From assembly GCF_003173735.1 (NCBI RefSeq), contig NZ_CP029551.1, forward strand, positions 1,789,501 through 1,853,500: 64,000 bases of DNA, given 5' to 3'. The notes below the pieces were generated by a model. That model ran no database searches. It saw only the letters and a program-made list of their open reading frames with translations, and had not been told where the DNA came from. Shown here piece by piece: positions 32,343 to 39,209 of the stretch. Position 1 is the first letter of the stretch. Each line of letters opens with the position of its first letter. This DNA is from Methylobacterium radiodurans. Its GTDB lineage: Bacteria > Pseudomonadota > Alphaproteobacteria > Rhizobiales > Beijerinckiaceae. The position numbers and the translations under genes were made by a program.

Positions 32343-32832
32343 GGGCGGCCTCCTCGGTCGTGAACACGGCGCCCGGCTTCCGCCGGATCCACGGCTCCCA
32401 GCGTGGCTCGGCCGGGCGCAGTTCGTTCTCGACGATGCCCTTTTGCCGGAGCATCAGGATCGTGATGCCGACCTGCCGGCCGAGTTCGGCGCCGACCTGT
32501 TCGCGGAACGGCAGAAGCTGGATCCACTCGTCCGGGGTGCGGGCCAGGACCTCGGCTTCCTCGGCGGTGATGATCGGCGGCACGTTCAGGCGCTCGACCG
32601 CCTCGTCCAAGCTGGCGCAGGCCGCGCCATCAACCGACCAGACCCGGACGCGCGAGGCGCCGACCTTCTTCGCCTCGACCCGGTCAAGCGGTCGATCGAC
32701 GGCGGACAGGCGCGGGATCGTGGTGTGCTGCCAGATCGTGGCGCCGCCGAGCTTGCCGTAGTTCGCGTGACCGGCGTCGCGCAGGCGCCCGGCCATGACG
32801 GTGTCGTGCGTGATGGTCTCTGTCTCAGCCAT
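32335..32832 (-). CDS. Hypothetical phage protein
   Basis: 165 residues from MAETETITHDTVMAGRLRDA. It has a mixed alpha/beta middle (VGASRVRVWSVDGAACASLD) and a helical C-terminal half (EEAEVLARTPDEWIQLLPFR). No family is recognised. It overlaps the ASCH-like gene by 8 bases on the same strand, so it is probably cotranscribed. Confidence 0.65.
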   Translation of the reverse strand: MAETETITHDTVMAGRLRDAGHANYGKLGGATIWQHTTIPRLSAVDRPLDRVEAKKVGASRVRVWSVDGAACASLDEAVERLNVPPIITAEEAEVLARTPDEWIQLLPFREQVGAELGRQVGITILMLRQKGIVENELRPAEPRWEPWIRRKPGAVFTTEEAARG

Positions 32833-33260
32833 GGCTCGGCTACCTCACAGGGCGGGCGGGAATCGGAAGAGCGACGGGCACCTCGTCCGCCGCGGATCGC
32901 GCGAGCGTGACGGGCCGGGTGCGGCGGCGAGGGGGGGCGGTGGCCATGTCGGACCCGCGCTGAGCGGCATCGCAGTCGGCACGGATGGGCGGACGGGCGC
33001 GGTCATGCCGCAGCTCCCTGGCGCGCAGCCGGAGGTCCGGCCATCGCCCTTGGAATCAAGCCGGTTCGTGCCAGCCGAGTGCTGTACTGACTGCGGCTGG
33101 CCCTCCTACGCAATGTGCGCCGAGGATCCCTTGTAGTGCAGAGCTTGTGATTGCGCTGATAATTTGAAAATCCAGAAGCTGACGGTATGCTGCATCCTGC
33201 CGCATCGCGGAATGAAACAAGAAACTGTGTAGTTCTAGACAATAATAGGTCTATCTCTCT
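32833..33260. other. Region between leftward operon segments; no firm gene
   Basis: The first ~170 bases are GC-rich and include a possible 35-residue minus-strand ORF (32840-32947, MATAPPRRRTRPVTLARSAA) without a good RBS. From about 33120 the DNA becomes AT-rich and probably contains the promoter of the rightward gene that starts at 33261. Confidence 0.4.
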
Positions 33261-33530
33261 ATGGCTGCCACCGGAACGGGCACAAAAAGCGTACTTGAAG
33301 AAAAGGTGGAAGATCTGGCGAGATCCATACAAGAACTCGCCAGATCTTTGGACTTGAACAAAGAAGCAGGCATTGACCCGGCCGAAACACAGAAACTGGT
33401 ATCGACGCTGCTGCAGCTCAAATCGATGGAGGAACTCGGCCTTCATGAGCCCGACCGGGAGACAATCGAGGCCATCGAGCGCATGACAGCAGCCCTCAAG
33501 CAGGCCGCTGCGGGTCGGCGGAAGGTATGA
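33261..33530 (+). CDS. Hypothetical helical protein
   Basis: 89 residues from MAATGTGTKSVLEEKVEDLA. The sequence is mostly amphipathic helix (RSIQELARSLDLNKEAGIDP, then LVSTLLQLKSMEELG) without cysteines or catalytic motifs. It is rightward in the middle of leftward phage genes and preceded by AT-rich DNA, so it is probably a separately controlled cargo gene. Not recognised. Confidence 0.6.
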   Translation: MAATGTGTKSVLEEKVEDLARSIQELARSLDLNKEAGIDPAETQKLVSTLLQLKSMEELGLHEPDRETIEAIERMTAALKQAAAGRRKV

Positions 33531-33586
33531 GCTAGCCGCACGGAAGGTCGCGGCGCCGGTGCGGGTCGGGTGAGAGATGCGGGTCA

Positions 33587-33826
33587 TCAAAACGGCATCT
33601 CCTCTTCCGGCGGGAAGTCGCCGCGCGCCCGGGCGATCGCGCGCTTCAGCGCGATGCGGAGGTCGCGGGTCTCCTCGACGCCCATTGGGTGGCGGTCGAG
33701 GTCCTCCGGGCAGGCGGCGCGGAAGCCGCCGACCCAGCACAGCAGGTCGGCCATGCCCTCGGAGAGCCGCTCGGCCTCCACGAGGGGCAGCACGAGTACG
33801 GCTGTGTTGGTCGGAGCGACGTCCAC
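33587..33826 (-). CDS. Hypothetical small phage protein
   Basis: 79 residues from MDVAPTNTAVLVLPLVEAER, then LSEGMADLLCWVGGFRAACP and a charged helical tail ending PPEEEMPF. It starts 3 bases after the stop of the preceding leftward gene, so coupling is likely. No domain is recognised. Confidence 0.6.
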   Translation of the reverse strand: MDVAPTNTAVLVLPLVEAERLSEGMADLLCWVGGFRAACPEDLDRHPMGVEETRDLRIALKRAIARARGDFPPEEEMPF

Positions 33827-33829
33827 GGC

Positions 33830-33994
33830 TCAGGCCTCCTCGCGCTCGCGGGCGGCTTCGGCGCGGCCGTCGGCCTGCCCGGCCTCGAAGTGCGCGAGGC
33901 GCGCGGCGTCGGCCTTGATCTCGGCCGTCAGCCCCTTGCGCATGCCCTGGATGCCGCCCTCGTAGCCGAGGAGGAGGGCGGACGCGGCCGACAT
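33830..33994 (-). CDS. Hypothetical 54-residue phage protein
   Basis: ORF from ATG 33994 to TGA 33830, product MSAASALLLGYEGGIQGMRK followed by a charged helix (AEIKADAARLAHFEAGQADG). The start overlaps the stop of the upstream gene as ATGA and the downstream gene follows at once. This tight spacing is the main support. Function unknown. Confidence 0.55.
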   Translation of the reverse strand: MSAASALLLGYEGGIQGMRKGLTAEIKADAARLAHFEAGQADGRAEAAREREEA

Positions 33995-34206
33995 CAGCGC
34001 GCTCCCGCCAGCTTCTGCTCGACGCGCTGCATGGCGGCGGACGCGCGCCGGGCGAGGCTGGCGACCTGCGGCCCGTCCGGCGCCCCGCAGCGGGCCAGCT
34101 CGAGCAGGGTGAGGAGCGACTTGGCCTCGGAGATCGCGACATCCGCGCCGACGCGGCGGAGGAGGCTATTCGAGGTCTCGGGCGCGAGGCTGGATTCGGT
34201 GCGCAT
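33994..34206 (-). CDS. Hypothetical 70-residue phage protein
   Basis: Starts MRTESSLAPETSNSLLRRVG and is largely helical (AKSLLTLLELARCGAPDGPQ). ATGA overlaps join it to both neighbours in the leftward operon. Not recognised. Confidence 0.6.
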   Translation of the reverse strand: MRTESSLAPETSNSLLRRVGADVAISEAKSLLTLLELARCGAPDGPQVASLARRASAAMQRVEQKLAGAR

Positions 34207-34412
34207 CAGAACCTCCCGAAGCGACCGACGCCGAGGTCGGTGGCGGTGAGACGAAGGGCGTCGTCGGGATCGCGCGGCAGCGGGCGGCTGACCCGCGCGC
34301 GGTGAGCGGCGCGGCCGGCACGGGCCAGCTCGGCCCGCACGTCGGCGCGGATTTGCGCGGCCCGAGCTTCAAGAGCGCGGCGCACGGCGGCGCGGGAGAG
34401 GTCGGTCGCCAT
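34206..34412 (-). CDS. Hypothetical arginine-rich phage protein
   Basis: 68 residues from MATDLSRAAVRRALEARAAQ, highly basic and helical, ending DLGVGRFGRF. The ATG at 34412 overlaps the stop of the tiny membrane ORF upstream as ATGA, which decides the start over the ATG at 34424. Possibly nucleic-acid binding by charge only. Confidence 0.55.
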   Translation of the reverse strand: MATDLSRAAVRRALEARAAQIRADVRAELARAGRAAHRARVSRPLPRDPDDALRLTATDLGVGRFGRF

Positions 34413-34507
34413 CACCGCCCCCACCCGAACCGCGCCTGACCGGCGCAGAATGCGAGGCCGCCGAGGGTCAGCGGGGCGACGATGGTGAGGGCTTCGAGGA
34501 GGGACAC
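34412..34507 (-). CDS. 31-residue membrane peptide
   Basis: GTG start at 34507; product VSLLEALTIVAPLTLGGLAF then CAGQARFGWGR. It is one hydrophobic helix with a positively charged end. Its stop overlaps the next start (ATGA). It lies in the leftward early operon, not in the lysis cassette. Small size makes this tentative. Confidence 0.4.
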   Translation of the reverse strand: MSLLEALTIVAPLTLGGLAFCAGQARFGWGR

Positions 34508-34520
34508 GGCGGCGGCTCCG

Positions 34521-34913
34521 TCAGCGCGGGTTGCGGTCGAGGCGCTGGCCGGTGGCGCGCAACGCGACGCCGCCGCCGATCAGGCGCTTGAAGGGGGATT
34601 TCTTGCCGCCGGGCAGGGGCTGGCGGTGCGGGTCGGTGATGCCGGCGTGGCGGTCGCGGACCCGGCGGTTGCGGGCGATGACGCCCTGATCCGTGACGGT
34701 CTTCGCGGCGTGGCAGGCGCGGCAGAGCACGGCGCAGTTGTCGAGCGAGGCGTCGGCCGAGATCTCAGTCGGGATGACGTGATCGAACTGGTAGCGGCCG
34801 ACCTGAAGCTCGGTCGGGCAGCGGGTGCCGTCCGACAGGGTGCCCTCGCATTGGCCGGCGGCGCGCTCTAGAGCGGCGCGCTGGGTGGCCTTGGTGAACT
34901 CGACGCGGGGCAT
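34521..34913 (-). CDS. HNH endonuclease
   Basis: 130 residues. The HNH fold is evident: CEGTLSDGTRCPTELQ with zinc cysteines, then YQFDHVIPTEISADASLDN containing the catalytic DH, and CAVLCRACHAAKT with the final His/Cys. Phage HNH proteins often work with terminase in packaging. Here it is in the early leftward operon, far from terminase, so a different nuclease role is possible. The ATG start overlaps the stop of the upstream gene. Confidence 0.88.
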   Translation of the reverse strand: MPRVEFTKATQRAALERAAGQCEGTLSDGTRCPTELQVGRYQFDHVIPTEISADASLDNCAVLCRACHAAKTVTDQGVIARNRRVRDRHAGITDPHRQPLPGGKKSPFKRLIGGGVALRATGQRLDRNPR

Positions 34914-35335
34914 TAGGCGGCGACCTGCGCGCGCTCGGTCAGGTCCACCACGATGGCGGCCGCGTCGCGGTTGTCCTCGGCGAGGCGGTGGGTGTGGATC
35001 TCGTTCGCGCCGGCCCGGCGCACGCTGTCGAGCCAGGAGCGGGCGCCCGCCTCGGTCAGGCCGTGGGTGGCGCGGAGGATGGTGGCGAGGCCGGCTGCAT
35101 CACGGACCACCGCCAGCACCACGGTTTCGAGGAGATCGGCCGGCTGGACGGCGGGGAACTGGACGCCGACGACGTAGCGCTTGCCCGAGCGGCCCCGCCA
35201 CGCGGAGAGGGCCAGGGCCGGGGAGCCGCGCAGGCCGGCGACGGTCCGCAGGCGCTCCTCACGAACCTCGGCGCGGGTCTCGCGGTCGGTCTTCAGGTCG
35301 CGGAGGGCGGCGGTCCAGGAGAGGCGGCGGGGCAT
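34913..35335 (-). CDS. Hypothetical phage protein, first gene of leftward early operon
   Basis: About 140 residues from MPRRLSWTAALRDLKTDRET. It contains a strand-rich middle (GRSGKRYVVGVQFPAVQPAD) and helical segments (LLETVVLAVVRDAAGLATIL). No family is recognised. It is the first gene after the operator-containing leftward promoter, so it should be among the earliest genes expressed when repression is lifted. Confidence 0.65.
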   Translation of the reverse strand: MPRRLSWTAALRDLKTDRETRAEVREERLRTVAGLRGSPALALSAWRGRSGKRYVVGVQFPAVQPADLLETVVLAVVRDAAGLATILRATHGLTEAGARSWLDSVRRAGANEIHTHRLAEDNRDAAAIVVDLTERAQVAA

Positions 35336-35368
35336 GGCGTGCTCCATCGATAGGCGATGGAGGTATGC

Positions 35369-35407
35369 TCCCCATTTTGGGGATCTCAGTCAACCCCATA
35401 ATGGGGA
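35369..35407 (-). promoter_or_regulatory. Leftward early promoter with two repressor operators
   Basis: Two inverted repeats: CCCCATTTTGGGG at 35370-35382 and CCCCATAATGGGG at 35394-35406, centres 24 bases apart. On the minus strand a TTGACT (35388-35393) serves as the -35, followed by GATCCCC and the operator, with a CATACC-like -10 just beyond. The operator therefore lies between the -35 and -10. The same motif recurs beside the repressor gene. Confidence 0.7.
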
Positions 35408-35526
35408 ATTTTCCGCGCGGCTTCGGCGGCCACTTATCCACACCCCGACAAAACGATTCGGACTCGACAACCAAAACGCGCCGCCCCACCATAGAACACA
35501 ACAGGAACAAACGTGGCGAGCGAAGG

Positions 35527-35772
35527 GTGGGGCATGCTTCGGGTACGGCCGAACCAGAACTCGCGGAAGTCGTCGGATTGCGGATCTGGTGCGATGACTG
35601 CGGCCATAAGGCTTACTGGCCGCAGTCGCGCATCCGAGATGCGCTTCGGCGCGGCTTCAAGACTGTCCCGGGACTCGGCAGCAAGTTCCGCTGCCATTCG
35701 TGTGTAGATCGTGGCGGCAGCGGCCGGAACGTAACTGTCCGTCCCGTGCTGAAGGCCCCTCGAAAACCTTAG
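35527..35772 (+). CDS. Small zinc-ribbon protein
   Basis: 81 residues from a GTG at 35527. Two CxxC knuckles (IWCDDCGHKAYWPQ and FRCHSCVDRGG) are separated by RIRDALRRGFKTVPGLGSK, the layout of a zinc ribbon. Such proteins bind DNA, RNA or protein, and no specific role can be given. It is rightward, divergent from the leftward early operon, and ends 14 bases before the next gene. The start is uncertain because no strong RBS precedes it. Confidence 0.6.
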   Translation: MGHASGTAEPELAEVVGLRIWCDDCGHKAYWPQSRIRDALRRGFKTVPGLGSKFRCHSCVDRGGSGRNVTVRPVLKAPRKP

Positions 35773-35786
35773 ACCAGGAGGCGATC

Positions 35787-36044
35787 ATGTCGGTTGGTGA
35801 CAGGTATGGCGCACAGACCTTCGTCCTGGACCGCAAGGGCCAGCTCGGTGAAGGCAGGACCTACGCCTGCAAGGATGCCGACGAAGCGCGGCGCATCGCG
35901 TCCGCCCGGGTCGCGGGAGGTTACGCTGCGGGTGCCGCCGCCTTCATGCGGCGCGGCGGCGGTGAGTTCGATGAGGGCGAGACCGTCACCTTTGAGGTGT
36001 ACGGGGCGGTCCCGCCGGGCGTTGAAGATGCCGTGCCCTTCTAG
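35787..36044 (+). CDS. Hypothetical 85-residue phage protein
   Basis: An excellent CAGGAGG precedes the ATG at 35787. The product MSVGDRYGAQTFVLDRKGQL continues with YACKDADEARRIASARVAGG and an acidic end (DEGETVTFEVYGAVPPGVED). It looks like a compact alpha/beta protein. Not recognised. Confidence 0.65.
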   Translation: MSVGDRYGAQTFVLDRKGQLGEGRTYACKDADEARRIASARVAGGYAAGAAAFMRRGGGEFDEGETVTFEVYGAVPPGVEDAVPF

Positions 36045-36066
36045 GGAAGGTTGAGGCGATCGAGCC

Positions 36067-36291
36067 ATGACGCAGCAGAGCACCGATCAGCCCAAACCCG
36101 TCAGCATGGCAGATAACGTGCGGGCAAGCTCCCATGCAGACGAGCTTACCCCTGCGATGGTTGACGCGGGGGGTGCTGTGCTTTCCGCCCTTGAGAGGGA
36201 GGTGTCCAGACATACGCTGGCAGAGGAGGTTTTTCGGGCAATGGAAGCGGCTCGCCCGGTTTCCGGCCTGGGTAAAGAGCCATATACATAG
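36067..36291 (+). CDS. Hypothetical phage protein with conserved helical motif
   Basis: 74 residues. The stretch LTPAMVDAGGAVLSALEREV followed by LAEEVFRAMEAARP matches a motif (LTPxMxxAG...VFRAM) found in many short phage and proteobacterial proteins of unknown function. Its 3' half is antisense to the end of the HEPN-like gene. Confidence 0.6.
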   Translation: MTQQSTDQPKPVSMADNVRASSHADELTPAMVDAGGAVLSALEREVSRHTLAEEVFRAMEAARPVSGLGKEPYT

Positions 36292-36772
36292 TAAGTCCGC
36301 CAATGTAGCCCTTTAGATCCTGGCACTCCTCGCATACGCGGCGGACGGTATTCAGGTGATCATCCAATACTGGTCCAAAAACCTCAGGGCCTTTTGTGCG
36401 ACTAAGGCTCAAAACGCTTCCATCGCTACCTGCCCTGCCGGCCAATCCAGCATGGATATATGTGTTCCTGTTTACACGGCAGCGATCATAAAACTTTTCG
36501 GCATGCTTCAATCGGTCAATCATTTCGGCCGAAAAGTCTTTTTTTACAGCTAAATCGTGTATCTTTTGCCATATAGTTATGTCGCCAAGGTCGTGGCTAA
36601 TAATCCTAGCTTGGTCAGTCGGTAAATCAACGACATGTTTAAAGAGCGCATGTAGCCAATGCTCGCATGAGCCCCAGATAAGCGCTAGAAAACCGAGCGC
36701 ATGGGTCTTTTCTGGACTTATGAAACTTCGCTCTCTGATCCAAGGATCTGGATGATCAAATCCGCTGCCCAT
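36146..36772 (-). CDS. Putative HEPN-like protein, AT-rich cargo gene
   Basis: About 208 residues. It is clearly AT-rich: 36481-36540 is 25/60 G+C in a phage otherwise near 65-70%. The helical sequence FLALIWGSCEHWLHALFKHV and a later YDRCRVNRNTYIHAGLAGRA give an R-N-x-x-x-H (RxxxxH) motif like that of HEPN ribonucleases. The C-terminus is proline-rich. It sits immediately downstream of the repressor on the same strand, a usual place for lysogen-expressed defence genes. The HEPN assignment rests on one motif and is tentative. Confidence 0.5.
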   Translation of the reverse strand: MGSGFDHPDPWIRERSFISPEKTHALGFLALIWGSCEHWLHALFKHVVDLPTDQARIISHDLGDITIWQKIHDLAVKKDFSAEMIDRLKHAEKFYDRCRVNRNTYIHAGLAGRAGSDGSVLSLSRTKGPEVFGPVLDDHLNTVRRVCEECQDLKGYIGGLTMYMALYPGRKPGEPLPLPEKPPLPAYVWTPPSQGRKAQHPPRQPSQG

Positions 36773-36793
36773 CTGCACCCCGTGACTGTCTGT

Positions 36794-37492
36794 TCATATC
36801 CCGATCAGCTCTGACCACGGGATCACCCGGTGGACGCGCTTCACGTCCTGCTCGCCGAATGTAATTTCGTCCTTCGGATTGAACTGCTCTACCACGACCT
36901 TGGCGGCCGACCGGCGGATGAGCCGTTTTACGAAGGCATCGCCCGGCTCGTCTTCGTTTGGCCCGTGTTTCTCGACCACGACGTAATCGCGCGGTGCCGG
37001 CCGGCGGTGCGGATCAACATAGATCAGCGTGCCGTCCTCGTAGGCCGGCGCCATGCTGTCCCCGACCACATAAATCGCATAGACGTCCAGCCGGTTTGCG
37101 ATCCCGGGCGGTCGCGGCGCATGGTCAATGCGCTGTCCGTTGAACCGGAAGTCGCCGTGGTCGCCGCCGACGCCCGTGCCGAGGACCGGGACGTTCCGCG
37201 GGCCCTTGAATGTCGCGGTATCGACTATCGTAGCTGTTTCGGCTCTGCGGGCGTTTGGCTGCGCGTTGGGTGCCGCCTCGGCCGCAAGCGCGCCGTAGAC
37301 CTCCTCGGGTCGAACGCCAAAGATCTCGGCAGCCTTGAGAATGCGCTCCGTTTTGAGCCCTCGATCGCCATCCTCAATCTTGACGTAGCCGCTCTTCGAC
37401 ATGCCGAAGGCCGCGGCGGCCTGATCTTGCGTAAGCCCAGAACGCTCGCGCAAGGCCTTCAGATTGTTCGCCCGCTGCGGTGATTTCCCCAT
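36794..37492 (-). CDS. Phage repressor, XRE HTH plus S24 LexA-like peptidase
   Basis: 232 residues. An N-terminal HTH (NNLKALRERSGLTQDQAAAA, FGMSKSGYVKIEDGDRG) binds DNA. The C-terminal S24 domain has the nucleophile in YVVGDSMAPAYEDGTLIYVD and the general-base lysine in AFVKRLIRRS. RecA-stimulated self-cleavage and SOS induction are therefore expected. It is transcribed leftward, facing the Cro-like gene, with operators between them. Its own start codon lies in a CCCCATGTCGGGG operator copy. Confidence 0.93.
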   Translation of the reverse strand: MGKSPQRANNLKALRERSGLTQDQAAAAFGMSKSGYVKIEDGDRGLKTERILKAAEIFGVRPEEVYGALAAEAAPNAQPNARRAETATIVDTATFKGPRNVPVLGTGVGGDHGDFRFNGQRIDHAPRPPGIANRLDVYAIYVVGDSMAPAYEDGTLIYVDPHRRPAPRDYVVVEKHGPNEDEPGDAFVKRLIRRSAAKVVVEQFNPKDEITFGEQDVKRVHRVIPWSELIGI

Positions 37493-37577
37493 GTCGGGGA
37501 GAATGGTTGAGGCTCGATCCGTCGTCGCTCCCCATTGTGGGGGTTCTTGCGCTTGACAAAGATCCCCATTTTGGGGA
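37487..37577 (+). promoter_or_regulatory. Repressor/Cro operator region and rightward early promoter
   Basis: Three operator copies: CCCCATGTCGGGG (37487-37499), CCCCATTGTGGGG (37530-37542), and CCCCATTTTGGGG (37564-37576), the last identical to one in the leftward promoter. A -35 TTGACA at 37553-37558 precedes the third operator and a TATGGG-like -10 follows it. The promoter architecture thus repeats that of the leftward promoter. The first codon of the Cro-like gene is only ~10 bases beyond, so its mRNA may be nearly leaderless. Confidence 0.75.
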
Positions 37578-37588
37578 AGTATGGGCGC

Positions 37589-37858
37589 ATGAGGCTGCTC
37601 GACTACATGCGCGACGAGAAACTCGATGACGAGGCGTTTGCGTCTCGCCTCGGCGACTGCACCGCGCATGCAGTCAAGAAATGGAAATACGGCGAGCGGG
37701 AGCCCGACGCCGGTACGATCGTCCGCATCCAAGTGGCCACTGCCGGCAAGGTCACGGTCCGCGATTGGGCCGAGCAGGCTGATGCGATGCGCGCGCGTCG
37801 CGCCGCCAACACCGACGCCACCCCGGCCCCCGCCGAGACCGCGGGAGCGGCGGCATGA
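37589..37858 (+). CDS. Cro-like HTH regulator
   Basis: 89 residues from MRLLDYMRDEKLDDEAFASR. The pattern RLGDCTAHAVKKWKYGEREP fits an XRE/YdaS-type helix-turn-helix that recognises DNA. A disordered Ala/Pro tail follows. Its position opposite the repressor and across shared operators identifies it as the lytic-switch partner. The ORF is open upstream to 37535, but that would run through the -10 and operator. Confidence 0.82.
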   Translation: MRLLDYMRDEKLDDEAFASRLGDCTAHAVKKWKYGEREPDAGTIVRIQVATAGKVTVRDWAEQADAMRARRAANTDATPAPAETAGAAA

Positions 37859-37878
37859 GCGATCACCGCTTCTCGCCC

Positions 37879-38382
37879 TCATCGCAGGTGCCGATTCGGG
37901 TCGTGCCGAACGGTGTACGTGACGATCTCGATCTTGCATGCATCGCAGCGCAGGAAGCTGTTCGTCTGCCAACGCGTCGGCCGCGCGTAGCTCTGCAGGA
38001 TGCTCTTCCGGCGTTGCTGGTAGCAGTTGGGACAGATCTTATGCGGCGGCTCGCCGTTCTCCATGCCCGGCTTGGTCGCGTAGGCAAACACGCAGGTAGC
38101 GACCTCGGTGAGCTGGTAGCGCTCCTTCTCGCGGTGCCAGTCTTCAAGCTCCACTACCTGCTTTTCCAGATCACGTACGCGGTCGGACAGTTCCGACTGC
38201 GCCGCATGGGCCGCCAATGCGCTCGCCTGGGCGGACATGATCTCAGTCGTCAGTTCGACGGCCTTCTCCCGCACAAGCTGGGCGTCGCGAATACCCAAAA
38301 GCGACTTCGTCAGATCCGTGCTGGCCTTCAGAGAACTGAGGAGGCCTGAGATGGCTGTCATGTCCGGCATATTCAGCTCCAT
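37879..38382 (-). CDS. Hypothetical phage protein with coiled coil and zinc knuckles
   Basis: 167 residues. An N-terminal helical half (AAHAAQSELSDRVRDLEKQV, VELEDWHREKERYQL) is predicted to be a coiled coil. The C-terminal half has ICPNCYQQRRK and FLRCDACKIEI, a four-cysteine zinc site. Leftward, convergent with the Cro-like gene, so it is not part of the rightward early operon and may be expressed in the lysogen. Function unknown. Confidence 0.7.
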   Translation of the reverse strand: MELNMPDMTAISGLLSSLKASTDLTKSLLGIRDAQLVREKAVELTTEIMSAQASALAAHAAQSELSDRVRDLEKQVVELEDWHREKERYQLTEVATCVFAYATKPGMENGEPPHKICPNCYQQRRKSILQSYARPTRWQTNSFLRCDACKIEIVTYTVRHDPNRHLR

Positions 38383-38472
38383 CAGGTTCGGTTTCGCAGC
38401 CCCTGATGTAGCGCACCCGGCCGCGCGTCCCCCCTCGCGCGCGCCGGGCGTCGCCTTTCAGCGAGGCGCTCG

Positions 38473-38604
38473 ATGAGCGCCCGCGCGTCCATCACCGGCA
38501 CCGTTGTCGCCGCCATCTGCGCGGTCATTGCGCTGGGCGTCGCTGCGGGCTGGGACTCAGCCTCGCGCGGCGAGCTCATCGTCCTGCACCTCGGGAGCGA
38601 GTGA
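38473..38604 (+). CDS. 43-residue membrane peptide
   Basis: ATG 38473; product MSARASITGTVVAAICAVIA then LGVAAGWDSASRGELIVLHL. One transmembrane helix. Its TGA overlaps the next ATG (TGATG), supporting translation. It is the first rightward ORF after the switch region. Unknown role. Confidence 0.45.
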   Translation: MSARASITGTVVAAICAVIALGVAAGWDSASRGELIVLHLGSE

Positions 38605-39029
38605 TGCTCGCGCCCGCCTCACCGCGTTCCGTCCCCCTCCACCAGCGTCAGGACGGCGAAGGTGCCGCTCCGGTGTTCACCGCCCGCTGGAGCCTCCCGA
38701 TGCAGCCGTTCGATCTGACGCAGGCCGCTTACTCGCTCGAGGTGGTTGGCCCGACGCTGCGGGAGCAGGACGCGTCCGGACAGACCCTCGTCGAGATGAT
38801 GGGACCAGGCGCCGAGCGCACGCTGGCGGATGCCCGTCGTTTCCATGTCGCCGTCTCCAATCTCCCGCACATCGCCGACTTCATTGAGCGGCTCGCCGTT
38901 CATGAGGATCAGATCTTCACGTTGCTCTCTGCTTTGGAGCGGGGCGACGACGTTCGGCTGATCTGTACACCGAAATATGCGCCTGCTGCGCCTGCCGACG
39001 AGCCTGTGCCGCTCGCGAGGAGCGCATAG
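38604..39029 (+). CDS. Hypothetical phage early protein
   Basis: 141 residues, start coupled to the preceding stop (TGATG). It has PVFTARWSLPMQPFDLTQAA, a helical middle (DARRFHVAVSNLPHIADFIE) and FTLLSALERGDDVRL near the end. No family is recognised. Rightward early operon. Confidence 0.6.
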   Translation: MLAPASPRSVPLHQRQDGEGAAPVFTARWSLPMQPFDLTQAAYSLEVVGPTLREQDASGQTLVEMMGPGAERTLADARRFHVAVSNLPHIADFIERLAVHEDQIFTLLSALERGDDVRLICTPKYAPAAPADEPVPLARSA

Positions 39030-39031
39030 GC

Positions 39032-39208
39032 ATGGCGCTCAGCACCTTCCTCCCGGCGGCGTTTGACGTGAGCGTCGCCCGACTGCAGCAGCCCGGCCTT
39101 TCGGCCGGGCGCTGCCCTTTCTCCCTGCGCGATCGGCTTGTGCCTGCCAGCCTGCCCGGCCGCGCTTCTGTGCCTGCGTACCCCCTCAACCTGATCGGGG
39201 AGCGCTGA
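39032..39208 (+). CDS. Possible 58-residue ORF containing a terminator-like hairpin
   Basis: ATG 39032 to TGA 39208, beginning MALSTFLPAAFDVSVARLQQ. Within it CCCGGCC-TTTC-GGCCGGG (about 39093-39110) forms a stable hairpin followed by a pyrimidine run. The segment may therefore be an intrinsic terminator region rather than a gene. The close fit between neighbours (2 bases before, 1 base after) argues for coding. Undecided. Confidence 0.35.
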   Translation: MALSTFLPAAFDVSVARLQQPGLSAGRCPFSLRDRLVPASLPGRASVPAYPLNLIGER

Positions 39209-39209
39209 G

